Source: Gammaproteobacteria bacterium (GTDB taxonomy: Bacteria > Pseudomonadota > Gammaproteobacteria > S144-34). From it: 11,710 nt of DNA. The stretch spans positions 1 through 11,710 of the forward strand of contig WGBS01000211.1 in the NCBI GenBank assembly GCA_015494165.1, read 5' to 3'. Shown in pieces: positions 6,995 through 11,710 of this stretch. A program made the position numbers and the translations under genes. Numbering within the stretch: position 1 is the stretch's first letter; each line of letters opens with the position of its first letter. The notes under the pieces are model-generated. The model saw nothing but the letters and a program-made list of their open reading frames with translations, ran no database searches and had not been told where the DNA came from.

Positions 6995-8338
6995 TCAGTC
7001 CATCAGCCGGAAGCGCACGGCCTCGAGCCCGCGGCGCTCGAGCGCGCGCGCCTGCGCGACGGCGCGGCGGTTGCGCGACGCGTCCGCGGCGATCACGCGC
7101 GGGGTCATGAGCACCACCAGCTCGCTCTGGCTTCTCAGGAAGCGGCGCGACTTGAACAGCTCGCCGAGGATGGGCAGGTGCCCCAGCCCCGGCACCTTTT
7201 GCACGTTCTTGGAGCGGTTGTCCTTGAGCAGGCCCGAGATCACGAGCGTCTCGCCGCGCCGCAGGTTGACGTCCGTGCTCGTGCGCCGCGTGCGGAAGGC
7301 GGGAAAGCCGCCGCGCGAGTTCCGCTCGTCGATCTCGCTCACCTCGACGGTGATGGCCGAGGCGACGTAGCCCGCCGGATCCGCGACGGGCTCCACGAGC
7401 AGGCGGATGCCGTACTGCTTGTAGACGACGTCCTGCGCGCCGAGACCGGTGGTCACCACCACCGGCACCTCGCCGCCGGCGAGGAACTCGGCCTTGCCGC
7501 CGCTGCGGCAGACCAGGCGCGGGGCGGCGAGCTGGCGCGCGAAGCCGTGGGTCTCGAGCAGGCGCAGCACGCTCGTGGCGAGCAGGTCCCAGCCGGCGAA
7601 GGTCTTCGCGCCCTCGTAGGCGAGGCTCCCCGTCGCGGAGAAGGCCGGGCCCGGCGCCGGGCGGAAAACCGCGTTCGTGCGGAAGTTGGCGAGCACGCCG
7701 AAGCGCGGGCCGCCGAAGGAGCCCTCGTCGATCCCGCTCCAGCGCACGCCGACCTCGCGCAGGACCTCGGTGCCGACCTCGACCACCCGCGTGTCGAACT
7801 CGATCATGGCCTGGAGGGTGAGGCGCGGCGGGCGCACCTCGCTCACCACCGTCCCCTGGTGCTCGCGCACCAGGGCCTCGATGCGCTTCTGGTCCTCGTC
7901 CCGCAGGGTCTGCCCCTCGATCACGACCTTGCCGCCGACCACGCGCGCCTCGACGCCCTCGATGCCGGCGATGCGCGCGCGCACCTCCTCGAGCACGGCG
8001 GCGGGAACGGCGGCTGCGACCTCGACCAGGTAGGCGGCGCGCTGGCGGCCTCCCGCCCACACGCGCAGGTCGGTCAGGCCCGGCTTGCGCGCGATCAGGA
8101 GGACCTGGCCCGCGTCCTCCAGCACCTTGACGTCGAGCACCTCGCCGTCGCCCACCGCGACGCGCTCGACGCCCGGCGCGCGCAGCAGCCGGGTCTGCCC
8201 GACCGCGATCGTGATGCGGCCTCCGTAGCGCGGCGCCTCCGCCCCCGGTGCGGGGGCGTCGCCCGCGGGCGCCGCCGGCGCGGCCGCGAGGAGCGCCAGC
8301 AGCGCTGCCGCGGCCAGGGCTTGCCCGTGCCTCGCCAT
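6995..8338 (-). CDS. cpaC: CpaC/RcpA, outer-membrane secretin of the Tad pilus
   Basis: A 447-residue secretin. It starts with a signal peptide (MARHGQALAAAALLALLAAAPAAPAG), then an N-terminal pilus-assembly domain at about 38-108 (ITIAVGQTRLLRAPGVERVAVGDGEVLDV). A BON-like segment follows at about 112-160 (VRARIAGIEGVEARVVGGKVVIEG). The secretin domain runs from about 175 to 416 and contains the classic C-terminal signature VPGLGHLPILG at 382-392, followed by LVVLMTPRVI. Such proteins form the multimeric outer-membrane channel through which the Flp pilus passes. Length is normal for RcpA/CpaC. It starts 1 base after the cpaB stop, and its own stop is 19 bases before the ATPase ATG. In most Tad loci a TadZ/CpaE gene comes between secretin and ATPase; there is no room for one here. 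Confidence 0.96.
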   Translation of the reverse strand: MARHGQALAAAALLALLAAAPAAPAGDAPAPGAEAPRYGGRITIAVGQTRLLRAPGVERVAVGDGEVLDVKVLEDAGQVLLIARKPGLTDLRVWAGGRQRAAYLVEVAAAVPAAVLEEVRARIAGIEGVEARVVGGKVVIEGQTLRDEDQKRIEALVREHQGTVVSEVRPPRLTLQAMIEFDTRVVEVGTEVLREVGVRWSGIDEGSFGGPRFGVLANFRTNAVFRPAPGPAFSATGSLAYEGAKTFAGWDLLATSVLRLLETHGFARQLAAPRLVCRSGGKAEFLAGGEVPVVVTTGLGAQDVVYKQYGIRLLVEPVADPAGYVASAITVEVSEIDERNSRGGFPAFRTRRTSTDVNLRRGETLVISGLLKDNRSKNVQKVPGLGHLPILGELFKSRRFLRSQSELVVLMTPRVIAADASRNRRAVAQARALERRGLEAVRFRLMD

Positions 8339-8339
8339 C

Positions 8340-9113
8340 TCAGTCGATCCCCCCGCGGATGATCTCGACGCTGCCCGGCGCGCGCACGCGCGCGCGGCCG
8401 CCGAGGAGCGTCTCGCGCGTGACGGCGCCGAGGCGCAGCGGCCCGTCGTCGCCGGGCGCGCGCAGCATGGCCGTGAGCTTTCCGACCTCGCGCGCGTGGA
8501 CGATGCGCGCGGCCTCGTCCGGCGTGACGAGCACGGTGATGGTCCGGTACTCGCGCCCGTCGCCGTGCCCGTCGCCGGCGTCGGTGCCGGTGGCGATCAC
8601 CTGCACGTCGCGCAGCAGCGGCATGGTGACGGTGCGGTCCTCGTCGCGCAGCGTCATGAGGAGGTCGATGCGGTCGCCCGGCGCGAGGAGCCCCGAGAGG
8701 GACGAAACCTCGTCGACGGGCACCGTCAGCGCGCGCCGCCCCTTGCCCACGCGCGCCGAGAAGCCGCTCGCGCGCGCGCGCGACAGGTGCGCGCGCAGCA
8801 GGGTCTCGCCGCGCCGCAGCGGGAAGAGCACGCGGCGCCCCTCGGCCTCGGCGAAGTCCTCGGGACGCAGGGCGTCGTGGTGCACGAAGGTGGCCGGAAC
8901 CTGGCGGATGGCGACGTTGCGCGCGTCGAGCGGCGTCCCCGCCGGCAGGTCCTCGTTCGCCACCAGCACCCGCACCGGCGTGCGCGCGGCGTCGAGGCGC
9001 GCGCGGTAGGCCTCCACCTCGCCGCTCACGTAGCGCTCGGCGAGGAAGGCCGCCGCCGTGCCGGACGCAAGAGCGCCGGCGAGGAGCAGAACGGTCGTGC
9101 GTGCAGGCTTCAT
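8340..9113 (-). CDS. cpaB: CpaB/RcpC, periplasmic Flp pilus assembly protein
   Basis: A 257-residue CpaB/RcpC family protein. An N-terminal signal anchor (MKPARTTVLLLAGALASGTAAAF) is followed by a SAF-type domain at about residues 46-112 (VRVLVANEDLPAGTPLDARN, then GRRVLFPLRRGETLL). The RcpC domain follows, with the typical ALTVPVDEVSSLSGLLAPGD and IDLLM. In Tad systems this protein sits in the periplasm, helps stabilise the secretin and is thought to bind peptidoglycan or the channel. The neighbouring secretin gene starts 1 base after its stop, which supports the assignment. An in-frame GTG at 9134, overlapping the upstream TGA (GTGA), would add VSKGERS; I prefer ATG 9113 because it begins the signal anchor directly. 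An AGGAG lies very close to that ATG and a GGGGG run lies about 8 bases upstream. Confidence 0.93.
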   Translation of the reverse strand: MKPARTTVLLLAGALASGTAAAFLAERYVSGEVEAYRARLDAARTPVRVLVANEDLPAGTPLDARNVAIRQVPATFVHHDALRPEDFAEAEGRRVLFPLRRGETLLRAHLSRARASGFSARVGKGRRALTVPVDEVSSLSGLLAPGDRIDLLMTLRDEDRTVTMPLLRDVQVIATGTDAGDGHGDGREYRTITVLVTPDEAARIVHAREVGKLTAMLRAPGDDGPLRLGAVTRETLLGGRARVRAPGSVEIIRGGID

Positions 9114-9130
9114 GCTCCTTTCCCCCTTGC

Positions 9131-9310
9131 TCACGGCATGGCGAGCAGCCGCAGGAAGCGCCCCAGGTGGCCGCCGAGGGCGCTCACCACCGTGCCGGCC
9201 ACGGCGACGACGCCCACGAGCGCCGCCGTCGCCACCAGGTAGTGCGCGAGCGCCGCACCCCGCGTGCGGCTCCCGGCGCGCATCCACCCGTCGCTTCGCC
9301 GCCCGTCCAT
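9131..9310 (-). CDS. Small Flp-prepilin-like membrane peptide with His at position 5
   Basis: This is a 59-residue product. The sequence has a basic leader, then RTRG followed by AALAHYLVATAALVGVV, and a short amphipathic tail ending RFLRLLAMP. The layout matches Flp-type prepilins (Gly, four residues, Glu-Tyr, hydrophobic helix), except that His23 takes the place of the invariant Glu at mature position +5; Tyr at +6 is kept. A good Shine-Dalgarno (GGAGG at 9319-9323) lies 8 bases from the ATG. The gene sits 21 bases after the upstream stop, directly before cpaB, which is a usual place for pilin-type genes in Tad loci. It could be a minor pilin, an unprocessed pilin-like anchor, or a decayed flp. 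I do not think it is the major pilin, because the Glu5 needed for normal assembly is missing. Confidence 0.7.
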   Translation of the reverse strand: MDGRRSDGWMRAGSRTRGAALAHYLVATAALVGVVAVAGTVVSALGGHLGRFLRLLAMP

Positions 9311-9331
9311 CCTGCTGTCCTCCGTCTCGCG

Positions 9332-10051
9332 TCAGCGCACCACATGCACGAGCGCGAGGCTCCCGCGCCGGTCGGCCGTGACGCTCACCTGGCACAGGGC
9401 GGCATCGCGCTGGAAGCTCTGCTGCACGCCGCCGCGCGCCTGCGCGAGGCTGTCGGGCACGGCGCGCCAGCCCGCCTCCTCGAGGCGGGCGCGGATGCGC
9501 GCGAGCGTCGCCTCGGGCGCGTAGGGGCTGCGCAGCGTGAGCGAGCGCGCCCGGCGCGTGCCGTCGAGGCTCTCGAGCACGTGCAGCACGCGCACGCCCG
9601 GCGGCAGGGGAAGACCCGCCTCGCGCCGCGGACGCACCCGGTCGGGGCGCAGGCTCGCCGTGAGCACGCCCTCGCTCCCGCCGCCGCGCGCGGCGCGCAC
9701 GCGCACCGTCAGCCAGTGCGCGCCGTCGCGGTAGCCGATCACGCGCCACGGGCCCTGGCGGCCGCGCACCACCTCCCCGCGACCCCGGCGCGACCAGGCA
9801 CGCTCGTACCAGGCGAGCACGGCCTGGGGCGGCTCCGGCGTGCGGAACAGGCGCGCGCTCAGCGGCAGCCCGTTCCAGGCCATGCGCTCGCCGATCCACC
9901 GCGTCTCCATGCCGGGCATCACGGGCACCTCCGGAAGCTCAACCGCCAGCGGATCGTCGAGCGCGGCCGCCCGGGCCGCGGCGAGCAGCGCGAGCAGCGG
10001 CGCGGCCCACGCGCGCGGTCCCACGGCCTTCCTTGCTCGCGGTCCGCTCAT
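9332..10051 (-). CDS. Exported Tad-operon protein with two similar halves, function unknown
   Basis: The protein has 239 residues. ATG 10051 is chosen because it overlaps the TadE-like stop (ATGA) and is followed at once by a signal-like N-terminus: Arg/Lys-rich MSGPRARK, a hydrophobic Ala/Leu run, then ARAAALDD near residue 32. The open frame runs far upstream, but that extension is antisense-like and overlaps two real genes. The mature part appears to contain two related units. One starts near RTPEPPQAVLAWYERAW, with a helix then WRVIGYRDGAHWLTVRV. The other starts near RSPYAPEATLARIRARL, with a helix then the Trp and QVSVTAD strands. I do not recognise a named family. The export signal and its position between TadE-like and prepilin-like genes suggest a periplasmic or surface pilus accessory. 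Confidence 0.8.
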   Translation of the reverse strand: MSGPRARKAVGPRAWAAPLLALLAAARAAALDDPLAVELPEVPVMPGMETRWIGERMAWNGLPLSARLFRTPEPPQAVLAWYERAWSRRGRGEVVRGRQGPWRVIGYRDGAHWLTVRVRAARGGGSEGVLTASLRPDRVRPRREAGLPLPPGVRVLHVLESLDGTRRARSLTLRSPYAPEATLARIRARLEEAGWRAVPDSLAQARGGVQQSFQRDAALCQVSVTADRRGSLALVHVVR

Positions 10052-10839
10052 TCCGTCACCCGATACTCCTCGGGCAGCGCCCCCGCCGCCACGGCCGGCT
10101 CCAGCGGGAGCGCGTCCTTGCCTTCCTTGAAGAGCGGGAAGGCGCCGATGACGCGCGCCGGCTGGACGAGGGGCTCGATGGTCGAGGCGAGCGTGGCGCG
10201 GCCCACGCGCGCGCGGAAGGCAGGCTCGCGCGCGGCCGACCAGGCGTCGCTCAGCACCGCCGCCGTCACCGCGAGCCGTGCTCCCTTGAAGTCCGGAAGC
10301 TCCGGGTGCGCGCGCAGGCCGGTCTCCACCCCGCCCTCGGCGAGCCCGCGGCGGCCGAGACCGAGCGAGCGCGCGCCGAGGACGCCGTCCCCGCGGGCGA
10401 TGCGGTCGGCCATGGCCCCGGCGGTCCCGCCCGCCTCCAGACGCCGCTCGTCGAGCGACTGCGTCGCGCGCGCGCCCGGCGCGCCTGCGAGCATGTCGCG
10501 CCCGGCGTGGTCCAGCCACACCGGGCTCTCGGTAGGTGCCGAGGTGAGCGGCGCGGAGGGATGGCCGAGCACGGCCACCTCCACCAGGCGCCGGATCTCC
10601 TCGTCGCTGCGCACCGCGGGGCTCGCGCCCACGCCTCGGTCCGAGGCCTTCTCGGCCCACACGGTGCGCTCCCAGGCGGCGGTGCGGGCGGCCTCGACGG
10701 TCTTGTGCTCGGCGTCGAGCCAGGCCCCGAGCAGCGGCACCAGGATCATGAGCAGCACGAACAGCGCGCCGACCGCGACCAGCTCGGCCAGCGCCTGCCC
10801 GGCACACGCGCCGCGCCGCATTCCCGCGCGCCCCCTCAC
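10048..10839 (-). CDS. TadE-like pseudopilin
   Basis: This 263-residue protein carries a type IV prepilin-like N-terminus: a basic leader (MRGRAGMRRGACAG), then cleavage-type Gly14 followed by QALAE, which puts Glu at mature position +5. A single hydrophobic helix follows to about residue 40 (LVAVGALFVLLMILVPLLGAWL). That is the TadE/TadF pseudopilin pattern, in which a prepilin peptidase cuts after Gly and the helix anchors the protein in the inner membrane with the rest outside. The C-terminal 220 residues are mostly polar, contain no cysteine that I see, and are longer than in many TadE proteins. The ATG overlaps the upstream stop (ATGA). A second Met at residue 7 is an alternative start and leaves the motif intact. 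Likely a minor pilin or initiator of Flp pilus assembly. Family assignment is good; the exact role is inferred. Confidence 0.78.
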   Translation of the reverse strand: MRGRAGMRRGACAGQALAELVAVGALFVLLMILVPLLGAWLDAEHKTVEAARTAAWERTVWAEKASDRGVGASPAVRSDEEIRRLVEVAVLGHPSAPLTSAPTESPVWLDHAGRDMLAGAPGARATQSLDERRLEAGGTAGAMADRIARGDGVLGARSLGLGRRGLAEGGVETGLRAHPELPDFKGARLAVTAAVLSDAWSAAREPAFRARVGRATLASTIEPLVQPARVIGAFPLFKEGKDALPLEPAVAAGALPEEYRVTE

Positions 10840-11612
10840 CGGCCGTGCCCTCCACCCGCCACGCCGGCGGCGGCCCCGGAAGGCGGCCGCAGCTGCGCCG
10901 CCTCCACGCAGATGCCCGCATCGACCGACACGGCGCGCATCTCGAACGGCCGCACCGAGTCGAGGCCCGCGCCGGCCTGCTCGATGCGCAGCGCCAGGGC
11001 CACCTGACGACTAGCGATCTCCGCCATGCAGCCGCGGTAGCGCAGGGCGTAGCCGCCCTGGGCGCGCTCGCCGGCGAACCAGCGGCAGTGCCGGCCGGCG
11101 ACGGTCCCCTCGGCACCCGTGGGCCGGGCGTCCAGGATGCCTCCGGGATCCGCACCGAGCCCGAGCAGCTCCATGCCGAGCCCCACCGGTGCGGGGCCTG
11201 GGCTGCGCTCCGCCCCGGCCCCGCCCGAGTCGTGGAACACCGTCGAGCCGTCCGCCAGGCGCCATTCGGTCTGCCGCACCGGCTTCAGGTAGGCCCGCAC
11301 GGTGGGCATGACCCCGTCCGTGGTCACGCGCTGCTCGATGGTGAGCGCGCGCCTCTCGAGCCGCGAGGCGCCACCCGCGATGAGCAGCTCCTGCGTCGCG
11401 CTCGTCTCCTCCAGCCGCTCGATGAGGCTCTCGTCCTCCGCCGCCAGGGCATAGAGCGTCGCCCGGTTCCACAGCAGCATCGGCTGCGTGCCGACATAGC
11501 GCACGCGCACCACGCCGCAGCGCTCCGTTCCGGCCGTGGCGCCGCCCGCTCCGCCTGCGGCGAGGAGCGCGAAGGCCGTCAGCAGCACCGCCCCTTGGCG
11601 CCCCGCCCTCAT
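10836..11612 (-). CDS. Secreted four-cysteine protein of the Tad operon, function unknown
   Basis: This is a 258-residue protein that I do not recognise as a named family. The N-terminus has a clear Sec signal: basic MRAGRQG, a hydrophobic run to about residue 20, then a small-residue stretch ending near ATAG at 28. The mature part should therefore be periplasmic or surface-exposed. It has exactly four cysteines (in RCG, HCR, GCM and GIC contexts), which would allow two disulfides after export. The C-terminus is rich in Gly, Ala and Pro and looks disordered. The start ATG at 11612 overlaps the upstream stop, and the gene's own TGA overlaps the next ATG at 10839, so it is coupled on both sides. 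Position beside the TadE-like gene suggests a pilus accessory or assembly role. That is inference from context only. Confidence 0.8.
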   Translation of the reverse strand: MRAGRQGAVLLTAFALLAAGGAGGATAGTERCGVVRVRYVGTQPMLLWNRATLYALAAEDESLIERLEETSATQELLIAGGASRLERRALTIEQRVTTDGVMPTVRAYLKPVRQTEWRLADGSTVFHDSGGAGAERSPGPAPVGLGMELLGLGADPGGILDARPTGAEGTVAGRHCRWFAGERAQGGYALRYRGCMAEIASRQVALALRIEQAGAGLDSVRPFEMRAVSVDAGICVEAAQLRPPSGAAAGVAGGGHGR

Positions 11613-11710
11613 CGCGCGAGCCTCACCTCCCAGAAGGGGTTGAACAGGTTGGCGTGCTCGCCCTTGCCCGGCAGCGCGAACAGGGCCGGATCCGGCCTAC
11701 GGTGGTAGAC
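11609..11710 (-). CDS. C-terminal end of a probable TadG-like pilus assembly protein (partial)
   Basis: An open frame enters from the right edge and ends with a TGA at 11609-11611 that overlaps the next ATG (ATGA). The visible 33 residues include a tail reading NLFNPFWEVRLA just before the stop. From memory, similar FNP[FY]W..RL tails occur on large TadG-like or otherwise Tad-associated proteins in proteobacteria. The translational overlap places it in the same operon, upstream of the secreted protein and the TadE-like pseudopilin. The N-terminal transmembrane and Tad domains that would prove the family lie outside the window. That this is a real C-terminus is well supported by the frame, composition and overlap. 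The family name is an inference from the tail and the neighbourhood. Confidence 0.55.
   Translation of the reverse strand, partial: VYHRRPDPALFALPGKGEHANLFNPFWEVRLAR

Noticed and set aside
8769..8782. Alternating CG run of 14 bases, possible Z-DNA or slippage site
   Set aside because: It lies within cpaB in frame and encodes ordinary residues. Such runs are common in this composition and nothing else marks it as functional.
9101..11014. Long plus-strand open frame of 637 codons
   Set aside because: It lies antisense to five well-supported minus-strand genes. Its product is an Ala/Arg/Pro/His-rich composition artefact with no motif; long antisense frames are expected at this GC content.
1..11710. 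tRNA, rRNA, CRISPR arrays, insertion sequences or phage genes
   Set aside because: I saw no regularly spaced repeats, transposase motifs, terminal repeats or tRNA-like cloverleafs on either strand.

Overview
The window is one densely packed, very GC-rich stretch (by eye roughly three-quarters G+C) in which every supported gene lies on the minus strand. Read right to left, it is most of a Tad (tight adherence, Flp-type type IV) pilus or secretion operon. The base composition, the Tad gene set, the lipobox lipoprotein and a secretin all point to a Gram-negative, probably proteobacterial, host. A high-GC gammaproteobacterium is my best guess, but I cannot prove the lineage from sequence alone. 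Long open frames on the plus strand are by-products of the composition, not genes.

Layout in transcription order. The window edge holds the last 33 residues of an upstream protein that is possibly TadG-like (11609-11710). Next come an unrecognised secreted protein with four cysteines (10836-11612), a TadE-like pseudopilin with an intact prepilin site (10048-10839), and an unrecognised exported protein with an apparent internal duplication (9332-10051). A 59-residue prepilin-like peptide follows, with His where Flp pilins have Glu5 (9131-9310). The machine core is next: CpaB/RcpC (8340-9113), the outer-membrane secretin CpaC/RcpA (6995-8338), the ATPase CpaF/TadA with an N-terminal FHA domain (5353-6975), and the inner-membrane platform proteins TadB (4505-5356) and TadC (3583-4512). 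The tail of the operon is unusual: a DUF192 protein (3140-3583), an FHA-transmembrane-TPR protein (1653-3140), a TadD-like TPR lipoprotein (997-1650), and a PP2C-type Ser/Thr phosphatase (275-1000). The last 274 bases hold no convincing gene. They contain an ACGGG-rich imperfect inverted repeat and a strong GC hairpin.

How the genes fit together. The secretin with CpaB and the TPR lipoprotein would form the outer-membrane and periplasmic channel. The ATPase with TadB and TadC would polymerise pilins at the inner membrane. The TadE-like protein and the small prepilin-like peptide are candidate minor pilins. Two FHA (phosphothreonine-binding) domains plus a PP2C phosphatase in one operon suggest that the machine is controlled by Ser/Thr phosphorylation, although no kinase is in the window. 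Most junctions overlap (ATGA or TGATG) or are 1-21 bases apart, so the block is almost certainly one translationally coupled transcription unit whose promoter lies beyond the right edge. No TadZ/CpaE gene sits between the secretin and the ATPase, where it is usually found. The main Flp pilin and the prepilin peptidase are also absent and may lie upstream.
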